A stretch of DNA of 52,287 nt from Deltaproteobacteria bacterium (GTDB lineage: Bacteria; Myxococcota_A; Polyangia; Haliangiales; Haliangiaceae), in assembly GCA_021413675.1 (NCBI GenBank), contig JAIOQA010000284.1, positions 1 to 52,287 of the forward strand, in the 5' to 3' direction. Both the position numbers and the translations under genes were made by a program. Positions 1 to 7,577 of this stretch are shown piece by piece. The notes below the pieces were generated by a model. That model did no database searches. It was not told the origin of the DNA and was given only the letters and a program-made list of their open reading frames with translations. Each line of letters begins with the position of its first letter. The first letter of the stretch is position 1.

Positions 1-804
1 GAGCTCGATGATGATCTCGCCGAGCTCGGTCTTCGCCACCACCTTGAGCGGCACGCGGTCGGCGTCGTCGGACAGCCACACGACGAAGTCGCGCGCCGGC
101 TTGCCGTCGTCGACCTTGAGGGCGCCATTGGCGCGCCAGGCCAGGCCGCTGTAGCGGACCGCGGCGCGGTTGCCGAGCTGGGTGCCGATGGTCTCGCGGC
201 CGTCGAAGTTCACGACCGACTTCCAGATGCGCTTGCCGCCCATGACCCAGAGCGTCTTCGAGGCGCCAGGCGAGGCCTCCCAGCCGCGCATCGCGGCCAT
301 CGCGGTGTGCGTGTCGTGGGCGATCAGATCGCCGAACGCGAAGTGATCGTGGCCGACGCGCGGGGTGTCCGAGCGCGTCGAGGTCGCGTCGATCATGCCG
401 CCGTGGAAGACGACCTCGGCGTGGTAGTCGACGCCGCCGGTCGTGACCTGCGAGGTCATCGTGAGCGGCGTCGCGTGATCGGCGTCGATGATCGTGGTCG
501 CCTCGTCGGAGACGCGCTTGAGCATCGCGGCCGCGCCGGCGGTCGCGATCAGCGAGCGCACCGCGAGCGCGCGGTGGCCGTCGACCATGCCGGGCTGACC
601 GACCGCGAGCGAGGCCTCGCCGATGAGGATGCCGCCGAGCTTCACCTCGAAGCTCATCTGCTCGCCCGGGAACAGCCCGAGGCTCGGCGCGGGCGCGTCC
701 GCCGCGACGACGCGCGGCGCGTCGAACGCGAGATCCGCGGCGGCGCCGCCGCAGGCGCCGAGGGTCAGCGCGACCAGGATCGCCGAGATCGTCGCGCGGA
801 CCAT
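1..804 (-). CDS. DUF3108 family lipoprotein (3' end outside window)
   Basis: This reading frame runs from an ATG at 804 down to base 1 without a stop, so its C-terminus lies outside the window; 268 codons are visible. The N-terminus is a short lipoprotein signal with lipobox LTLGAC (Cys18). The rest fits the DUF3108 family: an N-terminal stretch on low intrinsic-activity beta strands (GEQMSFEVKLGGILIGEASL) and a C-terminal part with VWLSDDADRVPLKVV, typical of family members. DUF3108 proteins are envelope proteins of unknown function. It is divergent from pdxA with 63 bp between starts. A TGATAC element touches the ATG, too close for the leaderless -10 spacing seen elsewhere, so its promoter is unclear. 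Confidence 0.8.
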   Translation of the reverse strand, partial: MVRATISAILVALTLGACGGAAADLAFDAPRVVAADAPAPSLGLFPGEQMSFEVKLGGILIGEASLAVGQPGMVDGHRALAVRSLIATAGAAAMLKRVSDEATTIIDADHATPLTMTSQVTTGGVDYHAEVVFHGGMIDATSTRSDTPRVGHDHFAFGDLIAHDTHTAMAAMRGWEASPGASKTLWVMGGKRIWKSVVNFDGRETIGTQLGNRAAVRYSGLAWRANGALKVDDGKPARDFVVWLSDDADRVPLKVVAKTELGEIIIEL

Positions 805-855
805 GTATCAGGAATGAACGACCGCCGCCTCCACGGCAAGATCAACCTGCGGTGC

Positions 856-861
856 TAGCGT
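856..861 (+). promoter_or_regulatory. -10 element of pdxA (leaderless geometry)
   Basis: TAGCGT, preceded by TGC so that it reads as an extended -10. It ends 6 nt before the GTG start at 868, which predicts a transcript beginning at or next to the start codon. Confidence 0.6.
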
Positions 862-867
862 GGGCGC

Positions 868-1827
868 GTGACCCCGACCGCACCACGCCTCGCGATCACG
901 ATGGGATGCCCGGCGGGCATCGGGCCCGAGATCGTCGCCGCGGCGGTGACCGCGGCCGCGCCCGAGGTCCGCGCCCGGCTGGTGGTCCACGGCGACCGCG
1001 GCCCGCTCGAGCGCGCGCTGGCGGGCAAGCCGTGGCCGCGCGAGGTGCCGATCGTCGAGCATGGCTTCGACGCGACCGCCGGTCAGCCCGACGAGACCGC
1101 CGGCGCGGCGCAGGTCGCGTACCTCGAGAGTGCGATCGCCGCGGCGCAGCGTGGTGAGGTCGCCGCGCTGGTGACCGCGCCGATCTCCAAGACCTGGGCG
1201 CGGCGCGCCGGCTTCGCGTTCCCCGGCCACACCGAGCTGCTGGCCGCGCGGTTCGCGGCGCCGCGGGTCGCGATGGCGTTCGTCGGGCCGCGGTTCCGGG
1301 TCGTGCTGGCCACGATCCACACGCCGCTCGCCGGGGTCCCGGCCGAGCTCACGATCGACGGCGTGGCCGCGGTCACCCACCTGTTCGCCGATGCGCTGAT
1401 CGGCGACCTCGGGGTGTGGCGACCGCGCCTCGGCGTGGTCGGGTTGAACCCGCACGCTGGCGAGGGCGGGCTCATCGGCACCGACGAGCGCGACGTGATC
1501 GCGCCGGCGATCGAGGCGGTGCGCGCCAGCCGCCGCGACCTCGAGCTCGGCGGCCCGCTCGTGCCCGACGCCGCGTTCCGCGCCGCGCTCGACGGTCGCT
1601 GGGACGGGCTGGTCGCGATGTACCACGACCAGGCGCTCATCACGATCAAGCTCATCGACTTCGATCTCGCGGTCAACGTGACGCTCGGCCTGCCGATCGT
1701 GCGGACCTCGCCGGATCACGGCACCGCCTACGATCTCGCCGGCTCGGGGAAGGCCCGCGCCGACAGCTTCGCCGCCGCGCTCGCGCTCGCCGATCAGATC
1801 GTGCAGCGCCGCGCCGCGCGCGCATGA
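868..1827 (+). CDS. pdxA: 4-hydroxythreonine-4-phosphate dehydrogenase PdxA
   Basis: PdxA catalyses NAD-dependent oxidation of 4-phosphohydroxy-L-threonine in DXP-dependent pyridoxal phosphate synthesis; it is a cytosolic metalloenzyme. The 319-residue length is normal for the family. Visible signatures are TMGCPAGIGPEI at the N-terminus, PGHTELLA near residue 119, GLNPHAGEGG around 193-202 and MYHDQALI around 251. The three metal-binding histidines correspond to His151, His196 and His253. The C-terminal TSPDHGTAYDLAG motif is intact. The start is a GTG chosen because the family motif begins about ten residues in and because an extended -10 ends 6 nt upstream. The next gene, rpe, follows after 51 bp and has its own promoter-like element. 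Confidence 0.96.
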   Translation: MTPTAPRLAITMGCPAGIGPEIVAAAVTAAAPEVRARLVVHGDRGPLERALAGKPWPREVPIVEHGFDATAGQPDETAGAAQVAYLESAIAAAQRGEVAALVTAPISKTWARRAGFAFPGHTELLAARFAAPRVAMAFVGPRFRVVLATIHTPLAGVPAELTIDGVAAVTHLFADALIGDLGVWRPRLGVVGLNPHAGEGGLIGTDERDVIAPAIEAVRASRRDLELGGPLVPDAAFRAALDGRWDGLVAMYHDQALITIKLIDFDLAVNVTLGLPIVRTSPDHGTAYDLAGSGKARADSFAAALALADQIVQRRAARA

Positions 1828-1828
1828 C

Positions 1829-1847
1829 GAGCGCGGGTCACGCGCTC
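1829..1847 (+). terminator. Hairpin after pdxA, possible terminator
   Basis: Arms GAGCGCG and CGCGCTC with a GGTCA loop lie directly after the pdxA stop codon. There is no T-tract, so termination is a guess based on position. Confidence 0.35.
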
Positions 1848-1866
1848 CTCGGGCCACGCGATCTGC

Positions 1867-1872
1867 TAGAAA
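1867..1872 (+). promoter_or_regulatory. -10 element of rpe (leaderless geometry)
   Basis: TAGAAA preceded by TGC (extended -10). It ends 6 nt before the GTG start of rpe. Confidence 0.55.
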
Positions 1873-1878
1873 TCGCCC

Positions 1879-2544
<666 letters not shown>

Positions 2545-2573
2545 CATCGCGCGAGGCCGCCCGCGGTTTTTGA

Positions 2574-2579
2574 TACGAT
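2574..2579 (+). promoter_or_regulatory. -10 element before the 2587 gene
   Basis: TACGAT preceded by TGA (extended -10), directly after a T6 run at about 2567-2572. It ends 7 nt before the ATG at 2587 and overlaps an alternative in-frame ATG at 2578, which favours 2587 as the true start. The T-run may also serve as the end of a weak terminator for rpe. Confidence 0.55.
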
Positions 2580-2586
2580 GGTCGGG

Positions 2587-4347
2587 ATGCGGTCATTCCG
2601 CCTGATCCAGACCGTCCCCGTCCTCGTCCTGTCGCTGCTGGCCGGCGCGCCCGCCGCCGCCGAGACGTTCGTCGTCGCCGACGACGTGGCGCTCGCGCTC
2701 CCCGACGGCGCGTTCGCGCAAGCCGGCGACGGCGCGGTGCACACCGCCGACGGACGCACGGCCTTCAAGGCCGCGCGGATGCCCGACAGCTGCGCGAAGG
2801 TCTTCGCGCACCTCGGCGGCGCGGCGGGTCGCCGGCCGGAGGCTGCGCCCGAGGCGCCCGCGACCTGGTCCCCGCAGCGCCTGCAGGACGGGACCGCGCG
2901 CACCTACTGCCGCGACGACGGCGGCCTCACCAGCATCGCGCTGCTCGTCGACGGTCCGGACGAGGGCGAGCGGCGGCGCGTCGCGCAGCTCGTGATGGCG
3001 GCGATCGACGCGGCGATGGAGGCGCCCGAGCCTGCCCCGACGACGGTCGCGCTGCCCGGCACCTCGCTGGTGATCGAGCGGCCGAGTGGCTACAGCGCCG
3101 ATGCCGACAAGCTGACCTCCGCCAGCGGCCAGACGATCATCTTCGGCGACGAAGGCCGTGGCATCTGCGAGCCGGTCATGCGCGACCTGGCCACAGCCGA
3201 GCATCATCGGGTCGAGCGCGCGGCCGGGGCGCCGACGACCTGGGCGCCGATCCGCTACGCGCCGCAGCCGATGAGCTACGTCTACTGCCGCGACCTGCCC
3301 CACCGGCACACGCTGTGGCTGCACGTGCAGTCGACGAAAGGCACCAGCGCCGCGCTGACCGCGGAGCTCCGCCCGGTCTTCGCGGCGATCGACGCGGCGA
3401 TCCAGCCGCCCGGGCCGGTCGAGTTCATCGTCGAAGGCATCGGCGCGATCACCGTGCCCGGCGATCGCTTCAGCATCGAGAACGGCGCCCTCTGGCTCGA
3501 TGATCGCGCGGTGGTGACGGCGACGCTCGGCGACGCCGCGTGTCCCGCGTGGCACGCCGCGGTCGCGCCCGCCGCGCCCTTCGCGCCGATGGACGCGCCG
3601 GCGGCGTGGTATCGCGAAGACGCGAGCGCGTACTGTCGCGACGTCGGAGGCGACCGCCACCTGGAGTTCCACGTCGGCGTCGCCAGCGATCCACCCGACC
3701 CGGCGATCGCGCAGCGCCTGCTCCAGGCGATCGACCTCGCGGTGGCGGCGATGCCGGTCGCGCCGGCGCCGCCCGCGATCGCGCCTGTCATCGCGCCCGC
3801 GATCGCGCCCGCGATCGCGCCCGCCATCGCGACCGCGACCGATCCCATGATCGCCCCCGCCATTGACTCCGGTGCGCCTGCCCCGGCGCGCGTCGACGCC
3901 GATCGATCGCCGTCCGAGCCGGCGACGTTCGCGTCCCTGCGCCTCGCCGCGGCGGCGGGCAACGTGACCGCGGCGGAGCGCACCGGCGTGGCCGCCTCGA
4001 CCCACCGGTTCGTGCTCGCGCAGCTCGGCGTCCCCCCGCACCGGCGCGATCCCGAGAGCCCGGCGGGCCTGGCCTGGTCCGCCGGCGCCGCCGCGGGTGG
4101 CGCCGGCGACGCCTTCATCGGCGACGTCCACGCCGGCGCGGGCTACGGCGTCCACCTCGGCCCGTTCGAGATCGACGCGCTCGGCGAGCTCGGCGCCGAT
4201 CGCACGGGCGGTGGTAGCACCGCGCAGCGCGTGCGGGCCAGCGTCCTGATCGCCACCCACGGCCGCGTCGTCGGCGTCGGCATCGCGTACGAGACCTGGG
4301 CCGATCGCGGCACGCTGCTCGGCGCGCTGGTCACCCTCGCCCCCTGA
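2587..4347 (+). CDS. Secreted three-module hypothetical protein
   Basis: No known family is recognised. A Sec signal peptide (MRSFRLIQTV... ending PAAAE) is followed by three tandem modules of about 115-125 residues. Each module carries one Cys early (SCAKV, ICEPV, ACPAW) and a second in a YCRD motif, then an LxxxV strand and an AID(A/L)A helix, so one disulphide per module is likely. A low-complexity Ala-Ile-Ala-Pro linker follows around residues 395-425. The last ~130 residues are Gly/Ala-rich alternating strands (GAGYGVHLGPFEIDALGELG) resembling a small membrane-associated beta domain. The start at 2587 is preferred over the in-frame ATG at 2578 because the latter sits on the -10 element. 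It converges on the HEAT-repeat gene with 13 bp between stops. It may be an envelope or surface protein. Confidence 0.75.
   Translation: MRSFRLIQTVPVLVLSLLAGAPAAAETFVVADDVALALPDGAFAQAGDGAVHTADGRTAFKAARMPDSCAKVFAHLGGAAGRRPEAAPEAPATWSPQRLQDGTARTYCRDDGGLTSIALLVDGPDEGERRRVAQLVMAAIDAAMEAPEPAPTTVALPGTSLVIERPSGYSADADKLTSASGQTIIFGDEGRGICEPVMRDLATAEHHRVERAAGAPTTWAPIRYAPQPMSYVYCRDLPHRHTLWLHVQSTKGTSAALTAELRPVFAAIDAAIQPPGPVEFIVEGIGAITVPGDRFSIENGALWLDDRAVVTATLGDAACPAWHAAVAPAAPFAPMDAPAAWYREDASAYCRDVGGDRHLEFHVGVASDPPDPAIAQRLLQAIDLAVAAMPVAPAPPAIAPVIAPAIAPAIAPAIATATDPMIAPAIDSGAPAPARVDADRSPSEPATFASLRLAAAAGNVTAAERTGVAASTHRFVLAQLGVPPHRRDPESPAGLAWSAGAAAGGAGDAFIGDVHAGAGYGVHLGPFEIDALGELGADRTGGGSTAQRVRASVLIATHGRVVGVGIAYETWADRGTLLGALVTLAP
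3775..3831 (+). repeat. In-frame 12-bp tandem repeat (A-I-A-P units)
   Basis: About five 12-bp units of the form GCGATCGCGCCC encode an Ala-Ile-Ala-Pro linker between the Cys modules and the C-terminal domain of the 2587 gene. Such units are prone to slippage and could vary in number between strains. Confidence 0.75.
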
Positions 4348-4360
4348 TCGCGCGGCCAGC

Positions 4361-5872
4361 TCAGCGCCCGTGGCGCGCGAGCTCGAGCTGGACGTCCAGC
4401 GAATCCACCTCGTCGAGCATCGCGAGCGGCCCGGGGTCGATGCCGAGCGTGCGGCTCTCCTCGAGGATCGCCAGGTGCACGGCCCAGGTGACGCGCGGCG
4501 CGTCGGCCAGCAACGGCCCCAGGCCGCGCAGCGCGTCGCGCGCGTCCTTGCGGCCGAGCTCCTCGACCGCGCGCACGCGGACCGACTCGCGCGGGTCCTC
4601 CCGGACCAGCGCGACCAGGGGCGCGATCGCGTCGCGCGCCGGCACGTGCACCGCCCAGCTCGCGAGGGTCTCGCGGGCGTGGGTGCTCGCGGTGGCGGGG
4701 TCGTGCAGGTGGCGCCACAGCACCGGCGACAGCGCCGGATCGGGCGCGAGCTGGGCGCAGTGATACGCGGCGGCCTTGCGGACCGCGGCGGCGTCGTCGC
4801 GCAGCATCGCGATCACCAGCTCGCCTTCGCCCCAGGCCGCGAACAGCCCGGCGGCGTGCGCGCGCACCGCCGGGTCGGCGTGGTTCGCGAGCAGGAGCGC
4901 GACCCGCCGCCGCGCCGCGGACGGCCACGTCGCGGTCGCGGTCGCCGCCGGAAACCACGCGAGCTTGTCGATCCACGCGCCATCGAGATCGCCGTAGGTC
5001 GCGAGCACCTCGTCGACGGTCCAGGTCCGCGCCGCGGTCGGGAAGGTCACGGTCGGCGGCGCCGCCGCCACCGGCTGGAACGCGGCGATCGCATCGGCCA
5101 CGAGCTCCCACACCGGGTGCAGCCACGACAGCACGCGACCGCGCGCCGCCGGCGGCAGCTCGTGCACCGCGTCGGCGATGCCGGCCGCGACCTCGTCGAG
5201 CCGCTGGGGCGCGTCCGCGAGCCGCGCCAGGACCTCCGGCCGCAGCTCGCCGAGGCAGCGCAGCGCGCAGCGGCTGCCGTAGTAGCCCAGGGTCTGCGCC
5301 GCCGCCGCCGCGACGCCGGGCTCGTCCTCCTGCGCGCAGCGGATCAGCGCGGGCTCGGCGGCGAGCGGCTCGTCCCACGCGAGGATCGTCGCGGCGGTCG
5401 CGCGCACCTCGGGGTCGGGGTGCGCGAGCGCGGCGATCTTGCGGGCCTGGTGCGCGGGCTCCTCGAAGCCGAACTCCATCACGTCGATCGCGTCGCGGTG
5501 GAGCGGGTGTGCGGGATCGTCCGCGACGTCCGCGACCACGTCGGCCTGGCCGCGCGTCATCGACAGGAGCGCGTGGTGCTGACACAGCGGATCGGGCCCG
5601 CGCCACCACGCCCGCAGCTGGGCGTCGGTCGGCGATGCGCCGATGCTGCGCAGGACCGCGCCCGCGGTCGCGCGCACCGGAGCGCGCGCCGGCGATCCCA
5701 TCATCGCGGTGAGCGGCGCGATCGCCCGCGGATCCTCGAGGTGCATCAGCGAGGTCGCGATCGCGTCGAGCTCGTCGTCGCTCGCGGCCGGCATCGCGGC
5801 CACCAGCCGCCGGGTCCAGGAGCGATCCCGGACCTCGCGGATGCGCGCGTGCGGCAGCAAGGCGCCGGGCAT
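4361..5872 (-). CDS. HEAT-repeat protein
   Basis: A 503-residue protein made almost entirely of paired amphipathic helices with HEAT-repeat character. Typical units are DPRAIAPLTAMMGSP, HPDPEVRATAATILA, DDAAAVRKAAAYHCAQ and DPRESVRVRAVEELG. There is no signal peptide or membrane segment, so it is probably a cytosolic scaffold or protein-binding surface; its partner is unknown. A central section around residues 255-330, including WTVDEVLATYGDLDGAWIDKL, is less repetitive and may be a separate domain. The start ATG at 5872 is preceded by CATCGT with a 6 nt gap, a variant of the leaderless -10 pattern. The upstream REC-XRE regulator is co-directional, 63 bp away, and may be co-transcribed. Confidence 0.75.
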   Translation of the reverse strand: MPGALLPHARIREVRDRSWTRRLVAAMPAASDDELDAIATSLMHLEDPRAIAPLTAMMGSPARAPVRATAGAVLRSIGASPTDAQLRAWWRGPDPLCQHHALLSMTRGQADVVADVADDPAHPLHRDAIDVMEFGFEEPAHQARKIAALAHPDPEVRATAATILAWDEPLAAEPALIRCAQEDEPGVAAAAAQTLGYYGSRCALRCLGELRPEVLARLADAPQRLDEVAAGIADAVHELPPAARGRVLSWLHPVWELVADAIAAFQPVAAAPPTVTFPTAARTWTVDEVLATYGDLDGAWIDKLAWFPAATATATWPSAARRRVALLLANHADPAVRAHAAGLFAAWGEGELVIAMLRDDAAAVRKAAAYHCAQLAPDPALSPVLWRHLHDPATASTHARETLASWAVHVPARDAIAPLVALVREDPRESVRVRAVEELGRKDARDALRGLGPLLADAPRVTWAVHLAILEESRTLGIDPGPLAMLDEVDSLDVQLELARHGR

Positions 5873-5935
5873 GCCGCAACGATGCGCGGTTGCGCGCCGC
5901 GCGGCAACGAATTGGCGCGCGCCGGCCCGCCGCCC

Positions 5936-6568
5936 CTAGAACGTGCCGAACAGCTCGGTCAGGCGCACGTCGAGGGCGGTCGCGACCTTGAACAGGCTCG
6001 ACACCGACGCCGACGACTCCGCGCGCTCGATCTGCGAGAGCAACGACACCGACAGCTTGGTCCGCCGCGACATCTGCTTGAGGGTCAGGCCGCGGGCCTT
6101 GCGCAGGTCGCGGATCTGCCGCCCGATGGTGGCGTGGAGCTCGTCCTCGCGGCGGAGGATGAGGCCCTTCTTCTTGGCGATCCGCGCGATGACCTCGCGG
6201 AACTCGTCGAGCGAGAACGGCTTGCGCAGGTACGCCGAGACGTCGTGCTCGATCGAGGAGGTCGCGGTCTCCAGACTCGGGTACCCGGTCAGGATGATGA
6301 TCGCGATGTCGTCGTCGTTCTCCCGGATCTGGCCCAGGAGATCGATGCCCGAGAGCTTGGGCATCATGAGGTCGAGCACCACGACGTGGAACTCTTCCTC
6401 GCGCATCTGCTCGAGGGTCCGGGTCGGGTCGTTCAGGACCGTGACCGAGTAGCCCTCGGATGCGAGGAAGTCGTGGAGGTACTCGCAGACATCAGGGTCG
6501 TCATCGACGACCAGGATGCTGAGCTGCGGCACCTCACGCTGCTTCCTCGACGAGCTGGTCGCGGCCAC
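5936..6568 (-). CDS. Response regulator: receiver domain fused to XRE-type HTH
   Basis: A 210-residue DNA-binding response regulator. Residues ~16-135 form a receiver domain with the acidic pair in VVDDDPDV, the phospho-acceptor Asp in VVLDLMMPK, the conserved Thr in ILTGYPS and the Lys in YLRKPF. After a short linker (KKKGLILRREDELHA) an XRE/Cro-like helix-turn-helix runs from about 150 to 207 (IRDLRKARGLTLKQMS...LSQIERAESSASVSSLFKVA). REC-XRE is far less common than OmpR or NarL outputs. No partner kinase gene is adjacent. The start is GTG with a good Shine-Dalgarno AAGGA 5 nt upstream, unlike the leaderless genes nearby. It lies 81 bp after tRNA-Pro on the same strand and could be read from the tRNA promoter. 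Confidence 0.88.
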   Translation of the reverse strand: MAATSSSRKQREVPQLSILVVDDDPDVCEYLHDFLASEGYSVTVLNDPTRTLEQMREEEFHVVVLDLMMPKLSGIDLLGQIRENDDDIAIIILTGYPSLETATSSIEHDVSAYLRKPFSLDEFREVIARIAKKKGLILRREDELHATIGRQIRDLRKARGLTLKQMSRRTKLSVSLLSQIERAESSASVSSLFKVATALDVRLTELFGTF

Positions 6569-6632
6569 GAACTTCCTTCTTGGCGCCCGGCGCGCTGCTC
6601 GAGATGAGCATCGCGGCAGACAAGCAGGTCAT

Positions 6633-6643
6633 TTCCGTTGGAA
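6633..6643 (+). repeat. Inverted 11-mer flanking tRNA-Pro, downstream copy
   Basis: TTCCGTTGGAA. Its exact reverse complement lies at 6787-6797, on the other side of the tRNA gene. Confidence 0.6.
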
Positions 6644-6648
6644 TCGTC

Positions 6649-6723
<75 letters not shown>

Positions 6724-6743
6724 TGAAATCGTTTCGTGGGAAC

Positions 6744-6772
6744 CACTTATCCCCACACGCTATCAGAGTCAA
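6744..6772 (-). promoter_or_regulatory. Sigma70 promoter of tRNA-Pro
   Basis: On the minus strand, TTGACT (-35, 6772-6767) and TAAGTG (-10, 6749-6744) are separated by exactly 17 bp. The tRNA begins 20 bp after the -10. The region is locally AT-rich against the GC-rich background. It is the clearest two-box promoter I found in the window. Confidence 0.75.
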
Positions 6773-6786
6773 TCTCGAAGTTTCAG

Positions 6787-6804
6787 TTCCAACGGAATGT
6801 TCCG
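6787..6804. promoter_or_regulatory. TTCC/GGAA half-site cluster upstream of the tRNA promoter
   Basis: TTCC-AAC-GGAA is followed immediately by TG-TTCCG, giving overlapping dyads (CGGAA-TG-TTCCG at 6793-6804). It sits about 15-32 bp upstream of the tRNA -35 box, where an activator or UP-like site would act. The first dyad is the inverted partner of 6633-6643. Confidence 0.4.
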
Positions 6805-6844
6805 CTAAATTCGTATCACACAACCAGCTTGTCAGAGATCGGCA

Positions 6845-7360
6845 TCAACGCCGCCAACGCCACACCGGAAGCGGAAGCTCCAGGCCGGCCTCGATGAATC
6901 GACCGGACGCAGCAAGTACACCGACCCGGACGTACGGCACAACCCCCGCGTAGCACCAAATTCGCGCCGACCCGCCGATCCGCGGGTGGTGGTCGCCGGA
7001 GATATCGAGGATCGGGCCCGCGGCCACGCCCGCGAGGAACCCCAAGCGCCGGGTTCCGACGACGAGATCAGCGTCGATGCGACCGGCCTCGCGCTCGGTC
7101 CAGCGCGCCGCGGAGATCCGCCCGCCGATCACACCGAGCAGATCTCCCTCGCGCAGGCGCGTCAGGCTGACCGCCCCGCCCGCGAAGGTGTCGACCCCGG
7201 CGTCCGAGTCGCCCACCCCCAGGGCCGGCCCCAGGTGGAGATAGACGCCGTCCAGGCTCTTCTGGCGGGCGATCGCGGCTTCAGGTCCGGCTACCGCGGG
7301 GGTCGCCGCGGCCAGAATGCAGGCCGCAACCGCCCACACCTGGGGTGCCAACCCCCGCAC
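6845..7360 (-). CDS. Small outer-membrane-type beta-barrel protein
   Basis: An exported 171-residue protein of unknown family. The start is GTG (VRGLAPQVWAVAACILAAATPAVAG), chosen because it gives a compact signal peptide ending AVAG; the frame stays open upstream but has no better in-frame start. The mature part alternates Gly, aromatic and hydrophobic residues (DGVYLHLGPALGVG, LGVIGGRISAARW, RLGFLAGVAAGPILDI, AGVVPYVRVGVLAASG). This pattern fits a small beta-barrel or lipid-facing beta sheet, ending PLPVWRWRR. It is divergent from the electron-transfer gene at 7578 and may be part of that locus, for example as an outer-membrane accessory; this is inference from position. Confidence 0.6.
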   Translation of the reverse strand: MRGLAPQVWAVAACILAAATPAVAGPEAAIARQKSLDGVYLHLGPALGVGDSDAGVDTFAGGAVSLTRLREGDLLGVIGGRISAARWTEREAGRIDADLVVGTRRLGFLAGVAAGPILDISGDHHPRIGGSARIWCYAGVVPYVRVGVLAASGRFIEAGLELPLPVWRWRR

Positions 7361-7435
7361 TGGCCGCCGCCCATTGCCAAACCCGTCCCGTAACCTGATA
7401 ACATCGCCTTGGTTTTGGCAGACAGCGTGCCGGGC

Positions 7436-7451
7436 GCAAAGCTTGCTTTGC
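7436..7451. promoter_or_regulatory. Inverted repeat in the 7361-7577 divergent intergenic region
   Basis: Arms GCAAAGC and GCTTTGC are separated by TT. It lies between the divergent 7360 and 7578 genes. The 2-nt centre is too short for an RNA loop, so a dimeric protein-binding site is more likely. It does not match the CRP or FNR consensus. Apart from this site and an AT-richer patch at 7392-7430, I see nothing certain in the 217-bp gap. Confidence 0.45.
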
Positions 7452-7577
7452 CCAGGGATGGTGCCCGCGCTGTCCCTGCCCCTGCCGACTCTCCCCGCCA
7501 CGCGCACCGCCAACGATCGCGACCCCATTGGCCGAGACGTGAACCCGAACGCGGCAGTCGAGAGGCCCAAGCCGGCC

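Noticed and set aside
307..858. Long open frames opposite real genes, such as this one, with Arg/Ala/Asp-rich translations
   Set aside because: They are antisense or out-of-frame shadows caused by high GC. Their products are low-complexity and lack family motifs, and the opposite strand has recognisable proteins.
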